Shown here: piece after piece, positions 6,606-15,340 of the stretch | How positions within the stretch are numbered: the stretch's first letter is position 1 | Layout: every line of letters begins with the position of its first letter | NCBI GenBank assembly: GCA_002691025.1 | Contig: NZGT01000134.1 | Location: forward strand, 9,426 to 46,850 | From: Spirochaeta sp. | Lineage (GTDB): Bacteria > Myxococcota_A > UBA9160 > UBA4427 | Direction: 5' to 3' | Length of the DNA: 37,425 nt | Made by a program: the position numbers and the translations under genes | Notes under the pieces: model-generated | Databases searched by the model: none | Told to the model about the DNA's origin: nothing | Seen by the model: the letters and a program-made list of their open reading frames with translations, nothing else

Positions 6606-8363
6606 CTATGCCTCTTCCTGTTTTTCTTCTTCGGGCAAAGCCAGCTCGATGGGTTTCTCGTCGAACAGCGGCGCATCGAAAGCGGATTCCACCGGATTGT
6701 CCGGAGCCGGGCTCGTCTCGTCCCCGCTGAACGAGGGCGAAGGGGCCTCCTGGTTTTTGGGCTCGTCTTCGGCGGCGGGGGGTCGCCAGCCCGGGGCGAC
6801 CCGGGCTGTTCGGTTGGCTTCCATGATCTTTTCCAGTTCCTGGCCACTCAGACCCGAGGTCAAGGTCAGCGTGGTCGAGGCGGCTTTGCCTGTGGCTGGA
6901 TCGGCGGCGGTGACTTGAACGATTCCATCGGAATCGATCTCGAAGGTCACATCGATGGAGACCTCGCCTCGCCGGGCGGAAGGGAATCCCGAGAACTCGA
7001 ACTGCCCGAGCATTTCATTTTCTTCGGCCTCCCGGTGGTCACCCTGATAGACCCGGATGATGACGCTTTCCTGGAAATCAGAGGATGTCGTAAAGCGCCG
7101 GGTCTGTTCTATGGGGACGGGTGTGCTGCGCTCGACGATGGGTTCGGTGAGTCCCCCCACGACTCCGACTCTCAAATCGAGCGGAGTGATGTCCAGTAGT
7201 ACAGATTCCGGAACGGCTGTGCTGAGCAGGGATGCGGCGTGGATCGCGGCTCCTACCGCGACGACTTCATCGGGGTCGACATCGCTCCGGGGATCTTGTT
7301 GAAAATAGCTCCGGACAGCGTTCTGGATCACAGGGAGCCGGGTCGGACCGCCGACCAGAATGACGCCATCGAGGTCCCGGACTGTCAGGTGGGCTTGCTG
7401 CAGGGCTTCGTCGCAGACCTTGAAAGTCCTCTGGATCAGGTCGGCCACCAGGGCATCGAACTCGCTCCGGGCCAGCGTGCGCTCGATGGAGAGCATCCCC
7501 TTCGCCGGGTCATCCAGCAGATCCGGAATCTGGATGCGGGTTTCTTCTTCCTCAGACAGGGCGTTCTTGGCCTCTTCGGCGGCTCGTTTGAGTTTTCCAA
7601 GAGCCCGGAGGTCATTGCGCGGATTGATTCCGTGTTCGGCCACGAATTCTTCGGCGAGGAGATCCAGGATACGATCGTCGAAATCATCTCCGCCCAGGAA
7701 GGTATCGCCGCTGGTGGCCAAGACTTCAAAAACGTCCCGGCCGATTTCGAGCACGGAGATATCGAAGGTTCCTCCACCCAGGTCATAGACTCCGACGCGC
7801 TGGTCCAGGCCTCGGCCGAATCCGTACGCAAGCGCGGCTGCGGTGGGCTCGTTCAGGATGCGCATGACTTCCAGGCCCGCGATCCGGCCCGCATCCTTGG
7901 TGGCCTGCCTCTGGTTGTCATTGAAGTAGGCCGGCACCGTGATCACGGCCTTTTGTACGGGATCGCCGAGTTCTTCCTCGGCAATCATTTTCATTTCGCG
8001 AAGGACCATGGCCGAAATCTCTTCCAGGGAGAAGATTTCCTCTCCGATCTGGATTCGGGTGCTGTGATTCGGACCGGAGATGATGTCGTAGGAGCTGACT
8101 GTCTGGGCCTTCCGGACCTCTTCTGAAAAGTAGTACCGACCAATCAATCTCTTGGACGAGCTGACGGTTCGTTCCGGTTGTTGGACGATTCGGGCCCGAG
8201 CCGAGTTGCCCACCTCGATCTTTCCGTTTTCGTCAAAGGCCACGACGCTGGCTGTCGTCCGTTCTCCAAATCGGTTGGCGATGACTTCGGGCTTCTCCTT
8301 CTGGAGGATGGCCACACACGAGTTGCTGGTTCCAAGATCGATTCCGATCGCGTAGGGCTTCAT
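6606..8363 (-). CDS. DnaK-like Hsp70 lacking the helical lid
   Basis: This 585-residue protein carries a complete Hsp70 ATPase domain: phosphate-1 motif GIDLGTSNSCVAIL near the start, AVITVPAYFNDNQRQATKDA, VGVYDLGGGTFDISVLE and VILVGGPTRLPVIQ. The interdomain linker is VLLDITPLDL, and the beta substrate-binding domain runs to about residue 500 (ends TLTLTSGLSGQELEKIM). Canonical DnaK then has about 100 residues of helical lid. Here only the first helix turn is visible, followed by an approximately 70-residue Pro/Glu/Ser-rich, probably disordered acidic tail. Start ATG 8363 has GAGGAAGAG upstream; an ATG-like start at 8432 would add a non-homologous extension. Together with the J-TPR gene three bases downstream this looks like a specialised rather than general chaperone system. 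No grpE, hrcA or CIRCE-like repeat is nearby. Confidence 0.92.
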   Translation of the reverse strand: MKPYAIGIDLGTSNSCVAILQKEKPEVIANRFGERTTASVVAFDENGKIEVGNSARARIVQQPERTVSSSKRLIGRYYFSEEVRKAQTVSSYDIISGPNHSTRIQIGEEIFSLEEISAMVLREMKMIAEEELGDPVQKAVITVPAYFNDNQRQATKDAGRIAGLEVMRILNEPTAAALAYGFGRGLDQRVGVYDLGGGTFDISVLEIGRDVFEVLATSGDTFLGGDDFDDRILDLLAEEFVAEHGINPRNDLRALGKLKRAAEEAKNALSEEEETRIQIPDLLDDPAKGMLSIERTLARSEFDALVADLIQRTFKVCDEALQQAHLTVRDLDGVILVGGPTRLPVIQNAVRSYFQQDPRSDVDPDEVVAVGAAIHAASLLSTAVPESVLLDITPLDLRVGVVGGLTEPIVERSTPVPIEQTRRFTTSSDFQESVIIRVYQGDHREAEENEMLGQFEFSGFPSARRGEVSIDVTFEIDSDGIVQVTAADPATGKAASTTLTLTSGLSGQELEKIMEANRTARVAPGWRPPAAEDEPKNQEAPSPSFSGDETSPAPDNPVESAFDAPLFDEKPIELALPEEEKQEEA

Positions 8364-8620
8364 GGTCTCTTCCTCTTCTGGATCTCGAAGGGCAATGGGT
8401 CGGGTGGGTGGGGGTGGTAGATCGTGTGACACGAGACCCCGGCGCCGTTTCCAATGGGTGTCGGGAAAGCCGAGGAATCCCGTGGGGATACCGAGGCCGA
8501 TCTCCCTTTATCCATCGGCCATCCGCGCCAAGGTCTGAATGGGTCCAGGGCTGGTTTTCTGGCTCGCATGGCCTTTGGCGGGGCTGCGTGCTAAATCCCT
8601 GTTAGATAAAGAGGATTCGC

Positions 8621-9367
8621 ATGTCTGGTCACTCCAAATGGTCCACCATCAAGCGCAAAAAGGGCGCGGCTGACGCCAAGCGCGGGAAGATCTTTACAAA
8701 ACTCATCCGAGAGATTGCGACGGCGGCCCGCTTGGCCGGCGGCGATCTCGATAGCAATCCCCGGCTCCGACTGGTGGTCGACAAGGCCAAGGCGGCCAAT
8801 ATGCCCAAGGACAACATCCAGCGGGCCATCCAGAAGGGCGTGGGGGGCGGCGAAGGAGAGGCCTATGAAGAGATGGTGTACGAGGGGTACGGCCCCGGTG
8901 GCACCGCCATCTTGATTGAAACCTTGAGCGATAACAAGAACCGTACGGTCAGCGATGTGCGCCATGCTCTTACGAAGAATGGCGGAAATCTGGGTTCCAC
9001 CGGTTGTGTCGCCTACTTGTTTGAAAAGCAGGGTCTCATCCTCTTCAGCGCGGAGGGCATCGACTCGGAGAGCCTGATGGAAGCGGCCATCGACGCGGGG
9101 GCCGAGGACGTGGTGGAATCGGAAGACACGTTGGAGGTCGTCACATCCGCTCCCGATTTTCCGGCGGTGAAAGAAGCCCTGGAGGCGGCCGAGTTCGTTC
9201 CGGTAGAAGCCTCGATCAGCATGATTCCCTCGACGACGGTGGCCCTGGCTGGGGCGGAGGCCGAGCGGATGCTGCGTTTGTCGGATTCTCTCGAGGATCT
9301 TGACGACGTACAGAATTTCTATGCGAACTTTGACATCTCAGAAGAAGAGATGGCGAAGTTCGTTTGA
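8621..9367 (+). CDS. yebC: YebC/PmpR-family protein
   Basis: This 248-residue protein starts with the hallmark [20 protein letters not shown], continues with [10 protein letters not shown], and has the acidic middle [13 protein letters not shown] and [15 protein letters not shown], all typical of the YebC/TACO1 family. YebC proteins were first described as DNA-binding regulators; work on several members supports a role in relieving ribosome stalling during translation. It precedes ruvC-ruvA-ruvB, a very common arrangement. The ATG at 8621 follows the ribosome site AGAGGA. Its 3' end is about 58 bases before the ruvC start, so co-transcription with the ruv genes is likely. Confidence 0.95.
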   Translation: MSGHSKWSTIKRKKGAADAKRGKIFTKLIREIATAARLAGGDLDSNPRLRLVVDKAKAANMPKDNIQRAIQKGVGGGEGEAYEEMVYEGYGPGGTAILIETLSDNKNRTVSDVRHALTKNGGNLGSTGCVAYLFEKQGLILFSAEGIDSESLMEAAIDAGAEDVVESEDTLEVVTSAPDFPAVKEALEAAEFVPVEASISMIPSTTVALAGAEAERMLRLSDSLEDLDDVQNFYANFDISEEEMAKFV

Positions 9368-9425
9368 TCCACCTCCTTCGACCGGGCGGTCGGAGGGACA
9401 GACTTTGAATCGCGCGGGGGGTGCG

Positions 9426-9971
9426 ATGCGAATCCTTGGAATTGATCCGGGCTCCACTGCAACGGGCTACGGGGTTGTGGACTCGGCGGGAAGCCGGCTC
9501 GTTCACGTGGCCCACGGTGTGATTCGAGGTGCGCGCAATGCATCGCTGGCGAATCGGCTGGCGAGGATCCATGCCGAACTGCTCGAAGTGGCCAGTGAGC
9601 ACCGACCCGACGTGGCGGTGATCGAGAAGGTCTTCCTGGCCGCCAACCCCCGATCGGCCCTGGTCCTGGGGCAGGCACGTGGGGCCGCGCTGGCGGCCTT
9701 GGCCGCAAAGGGTCTGGACGTACACGAGCTGTCAGCCCGGGAAGTCAAGAAAGCGGTGGCCGGCACGGGAGCGGCGGACAAGAAGCAGGTTCAGTTCATG
9801 GTGGTGCGTTTGCTGGGTCTGGACCGCTCGCCGCCTTCGGATGCCGCGGATGCCTTGGCGATCGCGATTTCGCATGCCCACGGCGGGCGGCTCGCCGGAG
9901 TGGGAATTCGTTCCGGTCGGCGAAGCCTCAGGGATGTGGCGCGCGCACGGCTTCCGCGAGAAGTCCGTTGA
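9426..9971 (+). CDS. ruvC: Holliday junction resolvase RuvC
   Basis: This 181-residue endonuclease cuts four-way junctions made during homologous recombination, working with RuvAB. Visible catalytic features are Asp7 in RILGIDPGS, the glutamate in VAVIEKVFLAAN, and the C-terminal Asp pair in SDAADALAIAISHAH. The ATG at 9426 is chosen because it starts the conserved first strand; a longer in-frame extension to 9300 runs through the end of yebC and has no homology. The stop codon overlaps the ruvA start (TTGA at 9968-9971). Confidence 0.96.
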   Translation: MRILGIDPGSTATGYGVVDSAGSRLVHVAHGVIRGARNASLANRLARIHAELLEVASEHRPDVAVIEKVFLAANPRSALVLGQARGAALAALAAKGLDVHELSAREVKKAVAGTGAADKKQVQFMVVRLLGLDRSPPSDAADALAIAISHAHGGRLAGVGIRSGRRSLRDVARARLPREVR

Positions 9972-10588
9972 TCGCCCGTCTGGAAGGAGTGCTGGCCGTC
10001 AAGGGGCCCACGCGCCTGGTCCTGGACGTGGGCGGCGTGGGGTATGAGGTGCTCGTGTCGCTTCAGACTTTCGAGCGTTTGCCTGAAACCGGAAAAACCG
10101 TGGGATTGAATATCCGGACCGTGGTTCGGGAGGATGCTTTCCTTCTCTACGGTTTTGCGACGACCCTGGAGAAGGATCTATTCGATCTCCTGCTCCGAGC
10201 CAATCGAGTCGGCCCTCGCCTGGCTCAGGCGATCCTTTCTGGCATTTCCACGGGAGCTCTTTTGAGGGCTTTGTGTGATTCCGACGCACCGGCCCTGCGT
10301 CGGGCTCCGGGTGTCGGGGCCAAACTGGCCGAGCGCATCTGTCTGGACCTGAGCGACGGAGCCCGAGAACTGATGGCTCGGGAACAAACGGTTCCGGACG
10401 GAGAGACCCTGCCCGAGCCCTCGGAGACTGGACTCAGTGTGGTCGAGCAGTTGATCTCCGCGCTGGAGAATCTCGGATATGCCAGCCATCAGGCGGAAAA
10501 AGTGGCGGTGAGTGCGGCCCGGGAGGCCGGGGATGACGCCTCGCTTGAGAACCTGATTCGCGTGGCACTCAGGAGTCTGGCGACATGA
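9968..10588 (+). CDS. ruvA: Holliday junction DNA helicase subunit RuvA (TTG start)
   Basis: This 206-residue protein binds the four-way junction as a tetramer and loads RuvB. It shows the OB-fold N-domain ([39 protein letters not shown]), the helix-hairpin-helix DNA-binding segments ([12 protein letters not shown] and [16 protein letters not shown]), and a C-terminal RuvB-binding domain ([14 protein letters not shown]). The start codon is TTG at 9968, overlapping the ruvC stop, so it is translationally coupled. Its own stop overlaps the ruvB ATG (ATGA 10585-10588). Confidence 0.96.
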   Translation: MIARLEGVLAVKGPTRLVLDVGGVGYEVLVSLQTFERLPETGKTVGLNIRTVVREDAFLLYGFATTLEKDLFDLLLRANRVGPRLAQAILSGISTGALLRALCDSDAPALRRAPGVGAKLAERICLDLSDGARELMAREQTVPDGETLPEPSETGLSVVEQLISALENLGYASHQAEKVAVSAAREAGDDASLENLIRVALRSLAT

Positions 10589-11598
10589 GTGAGATGGACG
10601 ACGTCGACCGCGGTCCCCTGAGCTTTGACGCTTCGGATTCCGATCGGGTCTCGGAGGAGAGCCTTCGTCCTCGGACCCTGGACGAGATGATCGGTCAGCG
10701 TCGTTTGCGTGAGAATCTGGGTGTTTTCGTTCAAGCGGCGCGACAGCGGGGCGAAGCGCTGGATCATGTTCTCTTCTATGGCCCGCCCGGTCTGGGCAAG
10801 ACATCCTTGGCGCGGATCGTCGCGACTGAGATGGGAGCGGGTTTTCACGCGACGAGTGGCCCTGCCATTGAGCGCCCCGGAGACCTGGCTGCTCTGCTCT
10901 CCAATGTCGAAGAGGGCGAGGTGCTCTTCATCGACGAAATCCATCGGCTCTCGGCCAGCGTGGAGGAGATCCTCTACCCCGGGATGGAGGATTTCCAGCT
11001 TGACCTCCTGATTGGAGAGGGGCCGAGCGCCAGATCGATCCGGTTGGATCTCCCTCGCTTTACGCTGGTGGGGGCGACGACGAGAGCGGGCCTTTTGACC
11101 TCGCCCCTTCGAGATCGCTTCGGGTGGAGCGCCCGCCTTGAATACTATCCGGTGGACGACCTGACGGAGATCGTCTTGCGATCCGGTCGCCTGCTCGGGG
11201 TTGATCTCGAGTTGGAGGCCGCAAGAGAAATTGCGAGTCGCTCTCGCGGGACACCTCGGGTGGCCAACCGGCTTTTGCGCCGGGTGCGTGACTTCGTCGA
11301 GGTGCAGGACGATGTGAAGCGACCCGTGCCCGTGGAGCCCGTGGGCTTTGCGCTCGATCGTCTGGAAGTGGACGCAGCGGGCTTCGATTCCCTGGACCGG
11401 GCGCTGCTGGGGACCTTGATCGACAAGTTCGGGGGAGGACCGGTAGGGCTGGAAACGCTCGCGGCCGCCGTCGGAGAAGACAAAGGAACCCTGGAGGACG
11501 TGGTGGAGCCCTTCTTGATCCATCAGGGGTTCCTGGACCGGACGCCACGCGGACGCGTGGCCACTCAACTCGCCCTGGAGTTCTGGCGTAAGGCCTGA
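10585..11598 (+). CDS. ruvB: Holliday junction branch-migration ATPase RuvB
   Basis: This 337-residue AAA+ motor drives branch migration with RuvA. The N-terminal [13 protein letters not shown] segment is followed by Walker [13 protein letters not shown] (about 65-76), Walker [12 protein letters not shown], sensor 1 [20 protein letters not shown] with the arginine-finger region, and a C-terminal winged helix ending [13 protein letters not shown]. It starts at the ATG overlapping the ruvA stop. Length and order are standard for the family. It ends about 220 bases before the kinase gene. Confidence 0.97.
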   Translation: MSEMDDVDRGPLSFDASDSDRVSEESLRPRTLDEMIGQRRLRENLGVFVQAARQRGEALDHVLFYGPPGLGKTSLARIVATEMGAGFHATSGPAIERPGDLAALLSNVEEGEVLFIDEIHRLSASVEEILYPGMEDFQLDLLIGEGPSARSIRLDLPRFTLVGATTRAGLLTSPLRDRFGWSARLEYYPVDDLTEIVLRSGRLLGVDLELEAAREIASRSRGTPRVANRLLRRVRDFVEVQDDVKRPVPVEPVGFALDRLEVDAAGFDSLDRALLGTLIDKFGGGPVGLETLAAAVGEDKGTLEDVVEPFLIHQGFLDRTPRGRVATQLALEFWRKA

Positions 11599-11821
11599 GC
11601 TTCCTCGAGTCCGGGGTCGTGGCTCGAGCGAGGCCCCGCGAGAGGCTGAAAAGGCCCTCTGGGTCGCCTCATGCCTTTCATCGAAGTCAGACTCATACAC
11701 GGGTCCCGTTTGCCGATAGAGCCGGTAGGGGGAGGGGTGCATCTGACCTGCGCGGCTCTTGAGCGCGGATCGCATCCCCTGCCAAGGTGCTCTTCTGGAA
11801 TCTTCAAGTGGGGACGGAAAG
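11599..11821. other. Spacer between ruvB and the kinase gene
   Basis: This stretch of about 220 bases has no convincing gene. It contains a GC-rich inverted segment soon after the ruvB stop (around 11613-11640, GGGG/CCCC arms) without a T-tract. No clear promoter could be picked out by eye, although the kinase probably has its own. Confidence 0.4.
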
Positions 11822-14371
11822 TTGGGTTGGAGTCGGTTTCTGATTGGTGGGATAGGCCTGGCCATGGGGCTTCTGGGTCTGCTTGGACGTGTTCCCGTCC
11901 CGGAGGCGTCGGGGCCGGAGGGTCTTGCGCCTGTTTTTTCGCTGTGGGCTTCCCTGGCGGATTTTTCGGCCGGTCTCGCCTGGCCTTGGCCCGGATGGAG
12001 CGCGGCCCTTACGGATCGGGGCTGGCCGAACCCGGTGGGAAGTGATCTGTTGCTGGGGATCGGTGTCGTGTTGCTGGCGTTTGTTCTCTTGATGCGCGCG
12101 CGGGTTCGTGATGCCGAAGATCCGGAGCTCCAGGGAGCTCGGTCTCCGGGCCATGATCGCAAGGCCCGTCGTCGCTCTCGCAGCCAGGTTCGCGCTCTGG
12201 CCGGCCGCGGTGAGTTGGAAGCCGCCGCGGAATTGTGTTGGGAGATGGGCGATTTCGATTCGGCGGTGAATCATTTTGTGGAGGCCGATCTGAAGGCGCG
12301 AGCGGCCGACGTTCGCCAGGAGCAGGCGAGGAATGTCGAGGCTGCCGGCTTGTTGACCGAGGCCGGAGAATTCGAGCGTGCGGCGGTTCTCTACGGGGGT
12401 GAAGACGAGTGGGAGTCGGCCGCGCGTTGTTATGCACAGATGGGCCGGCCCGGTCAGGCCGCGGAGATGTATGAGAAGGGCGGGCAGTTGCATGAGTCGG
12501 CTTCGCTTTATGAGAAAGCCGAATTCTTCATGGAAGCCGCGCGGGTGTGGTCGGAGATTTCAGAATGGGGTCGGTCGGCCACGTGCCTGGAGCGGGTTCT
12601 TGAGGAAAGTCGATTGAGATCGCAGCCGAATCATTCCTCCGCCCAGACGGGCCAGGATCTGGCCAAGCGCATCGTGGAACTCCACGATCGAAACGGACAT
12701 CCCGAGCGCGGGCTCTGTGCACTCGAGAAGGCCGGATGCTGGCGTGAGGCCGCCGAACTGGCTCTCAAACTCGGCGACGACAAGACGGCCGCACGGGCTT
12801 TCCAGAGGGCCGGCGACCCGGTTCGTTCGGCCGAGGTGCTCAAGAGGCTGGGGGACGGCAAGACCGCGGCACGCCAGTTGGCGGACCATCATCGGGATCA
12901 AGAAGAGTTGGTTGAAGCGGCTCGATGTCTTGAAGGGGTGGGGGATTATGCCGAGGCGGGTGATCTCTATCGTCAACACGGTGAATTCCTCCAGGCGGCG
13001 GACTGTTATCGCAATCAAGGCGATTGGTCGGCGGCGGCCGAAATGTTCGAGTCCGGAGGAGACGGTGTTTCTGCGGCCGAGTGCTACGAAAAGGCGGGCG
13101 CTTTCGAACAGGCCGCGGGTTGTTATACGCGTCTTGAGCGCACGGACCGGGCTGCCCAGAATCTGGAGCGCGCCGGTCTCCACCTGCAGGCGGGGCGGGC
13201 TTTCTGTTCGATCTCGCGTGAAGACGAAGCGGTGGCTTCTCTTCAGGGGCTGAGCTCCGAGGATCCGGACTTCATGGAGGGGACGGCCCTCCTGGCTCAA
13301 CTCTTCTGCAATCGGGAACAGCCGGAACTGGCCATCCGCGCCTTGGAAGCCGCTATCGGAGAGGCCGAGATCGATCGGGAAAACCTGGTGGCCTACTACG
13401 CGTGGGCGCGTGCTCTGGAGCGAGTCGCCCATTGGCGGAGGTGCGTTGAACTCTTCGAAAAGATACTGAGTCTGGATATCGGGTACCTCGATGTTTCCAA
13501 GCGGTTGGAATCGGCCCGGGCGGAAGTGGCTCGGTTGCCCCAAGCGGTGGGACCCGGCGCTTCGCCCGAGCTCTCTTCGCCCGGGAACGCCAACCGCTAC
13601 CACATTCGGGGGGAGTTGGGCCGCGGTGGTATGGGCATCGTCTACGAAGCGTTTGACACCGTTCTGGACCGCAAGGTCGCCTTCAAGGTCTTGCCGGGTC
13701 ACCTCACCTCCAGTGGCAAGGACTCGGGTCATTTCCTGCGCGAAGCGAAAGCGGCGGCCAAGTTGAATCATCCCAATATCGTGACGGTCTACGATGCCGG
13801 GAGCCAAGGCGGGCGTCTTTATATTGCGATGGAGCATGTGGACGGCATCACGTTCAAGCAGATCCTGGCCCGACGGGGCGCCCTGGCGCCTCGGGGCATG
13901 CTCTATGTGGCCGTACAGCTTTGCGAAGCCCTGGCGTATGCCCACGCACAAAAAGTCGTCCACCGGGATATCAAACCCGCCAACATCATGTGGACGCGCG
14001 ACAAGAATACGAAGATCATGGACTTCGGTCTGGCCAAGAGCATGGAAGAAGTGCTTCAACAAACCACGGCTGTGGCGGGAACGCCTTACTACATGAGCCC
14101 AGAGCAGACGTTGGGCAGGAATGTGGACCACCGGACGGATATCTACGCTCTGGGTGTGACGCTTTTTGAAATGCTCACCGGGACGGTTCCCTTCAAGGAA
14201 GGCGATGTCTCCTATCACCACGTGCACACACCCGCGCCCGATGTGCGGCAGCATCTTCCGGAGACTCCTGAGCCGATTGCCCAGTTGATTGCGCGCTGCC
14301 TGGACAAGGACCCGTTGTCCCGATTCCAGACCGCGGAGGAGATGGCGGCTTTCATCCGGCAGATCGGCTGA
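11822..14371 (+). CDS. Membrane-anchored TPR-repeat Ser/Thr protein kinase (C-terminal kinase)
   Basis: An 849-residue Hanks-type kinase with unusual domain order. Two membrane helices (about residues 4-22 and 74-93) flank a short Trp-rich, presumably periplasmic loop. A basic stretch leads into about 430 residues of short degenerate helical repeats of the type GDxxxAAxxY (for example AGEFERAAVLY, MGRPGQAAEMYEKGG, GAFEQAAGCYTR). The kinase domain occupies residues about 594-849: glycine loop LGRGGMG, Lys622 in VAFK, His714-Arg-Asp716 (HRDIKPAN), Asp734-Phe-Gly, SPEQ and a conserved C-lobe. All catalytic residues are present. The TTG at 11822 is preferred (GGGGACGGAAAG upstream); a TTG at 11759 would add 21 residues. 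Kinases usually carry the catalytic domain first; here it is last. The substrate is unknown; lpxC follows 63 bases downstream. Confidence 0.9.
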   Translation: MGWSRFLIGGIGLAMGLLGLLGRVPVPEASGPEGLAPVFSLWASLADFSAGLAWPWPGWSAALTDRGWPNPVGSDLLLGIGVVLLAFVLLMRARVRDAEDPELQGARSPGHDRKARRRSRSQVRALAGRGELEAAAELCWEMGDFDSAVNHFVEADLKARAADVRQEQARNVEAAGLLTEAGEFERAAVLYGGEDEWESAARCYAQMGRPGQAAEMYEKGGQLHESASLYEKAEFFMEAARVWSEISEWGRSATCLERVLEESRLRSQPNHSSAQTGQDLAKRIVELHDRNGHPERGLCALEKAGCWREAAELALKLGDDKTAARAFQRAGDPVRSAEVLKRLGDGKTAARQLADHHRDQEELVEAARCLEGVGDYAEAGDLYRQHGEFLQAADCYRNQGDWSAAAEMFESGGDGVSAAECYEKAGAFEQAAGCYTRLERTDRAAQNLERAGLHLQAGRAFCSISREDEAVASLQGLSSEDPDFMEGTALLAQLFCNREQPELAIRALEAAIGEAEIDRENLVAYYAWARALERVAHWRRCVELFEKILSLDIGYLDVSKRLESARAEVARLPQAVGPGASPELSSPGNANRYHIRGELGRGGMGIVYEAFDTVLDRKVAFKVLPGHLTSSGKDSGHFLREAKAAAKLNHPNIVTVYDAGSQGGRLYIAMEHVDGITFKQILARRGALAPRGMLYVAVQLCEALAYAHAQKVVHRDIKPANIMWTRDKNTKIMDFGLAKSMEEVLQQTTAVAGTPYYMSPEQTLGRNVDHRTDIYALGVTLFEMLTGTVPFKEGDVSYHHVHTPAPDVRQHLPETPEPIAQLIARCLDKDPLSRFQTAEEMAAFIRQIG

Positions 14372-14434
14372 AACGGGGAAGCGGCCCGTCTTCGGGCGTT
14401 CTACTCTGGAACCCTCCTACCCGGGAAGGGTCCT

Positions 14435-15340
14435 GTGTCCTGTCCGTCCCAGACTACATTGGCCGATTCGGTCGACTGCCGTGGAATCTCGGTTCACCGA
14501 GGGGCCGAGGTGGGCGTGTCGTTGCGGCCCGCGCCCGCGGACACGGGGGTGGTCTTCCGTTGTTCCCATGAGGGCGGGAGCACCGATATTCCGGCCCGTT
14601 TTGGTTCTGTGGTGGGTGCGAGCCAGTCCACGCAATTGGGTGTGGGGGCCTCTCGGATTTCGACTGTGGAGCACTTGCTGGCCGCTTTGCGCGCCACCGG
14701 TCTGGATAACGTGATTGTCGAGACCGATGGGGAGGAGTTACCGATTCTCGATGGAAGCGCTTCCGGTTGGGTCAGCTTGCTGGAGCGGGCCGGTCACGCC
14801 GTTTTGGCGTCGCCGCGCAAATCGCTTTTGGTGCGAAAGACGGTGGAAGTCAGCTGGGGAGAGCGCCGTATCTCGATTTCGCCGGCGGACTGTTTCAGCT
14901 TTTGTTGTGAAATCGATTTTGATCATCCCCTGATCGGTCATCAGGCTCTCGATATACCCGAACTGACGGCCGAAGTCTTCAAGCAGGAACTGGCCGGGGC
15001 TCGCACCTTCGGCTTCGAGGCGGACGCAGAGCGTCTTCGTCAAGCGGGTCTGGCCCTGGGAGCCGGTCTCGAGAACACGGTCGTTCTTTCCAAGGACGGG
15101 CTTTTGAACGAGGAGGGTCTTCGTTGGCCCGATGAGTTCGTTCGCCATAAAGGTGTGGACCTGATCGGGGATCTGGCCTTGTTGGGGGCGCCGCTTCTTG
15201 GGCATGTTGAAGTCCTGAGGGGTGGACACGCTCTTCATCACGCTCTGGTGCAGGCGCTGCTTTCAGACTCGGATGCGCTGAGCTGGGTGGATGAGACGTC
15301 ACCGGGATCCTCCTCGGTGGTGGAAGAAGAGGGCCGATGA
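14435..15340 (+). CDS. lpxC: UDP-3-O-acyl-N-acetylglucosamine deacetylase
   Basis: This 301-residue zinc deacetylase carries out the committed step of lipid A synthesis, so the cell makes lipopolysaccharide. Evidence: the N-terminal QTTLADSVDCRGISVH, His80 in STVEHLLAAL, PILDGSASGW, and His238 with Asp242 in EFVRHKGVDLIGDLALLG, which are the Zn ligands of the family. The C-terminal GHVEVLRGGHALHHALVQAL carries the catalytic His. The GTG at 14435 follows GGGAAGGG. Its stop overlaps the next gene's ATG (ATGA, 15337-15340), so it is translationally coupled to the RimI-PyrK fusion gene. No other lipid A gene is in the window. Confidence 0.94.
   Translation: MSCPSQTTLADSVDCRGISVHRGAEVGVSLRPAPADTGVVFRCSHEGGSTDIPARFGSVVGASQSTQLGVGASRISTVEHLLAALRATGLDNVIVETDGEELPILDGSASGWVSLLERAGHAVLASPRKSLLVRKTVEVSWGERRISISPADCFSFCCEIDFDHPLIGHQALDIPELTAEVFKQELAGARTFGFEADAERLRQAGLALGAGLENTVVLSKDGLLNEEGLRWPDEFVRHKGVDLIGDLALLGAPLLGHVEVLRGGHALHHALVQALLSDSDALSWVDETSPGSSSVVEEEGR

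Noticed and set aside
7239-8126. 295-codon plus-strand frame inside the Hsp70 gene
   Set aside because: Antisense to conserved Hsp70 motifs; no independent support.
10489-12162. 557-codon frame on the minus strand across ruvA-ruvB-kinase start
   Set aside because: It spans the full ruvB gene on the opposite strand, has no domain pattern, and results from the scarcity of stop codons in GC-rich DNA.
12560-14254. 564-codon minus-strand frame inside the kinase gene
   Set aside because: It lies antisense to a gene with clear kinase motifs and shows no recognisable domain itself.
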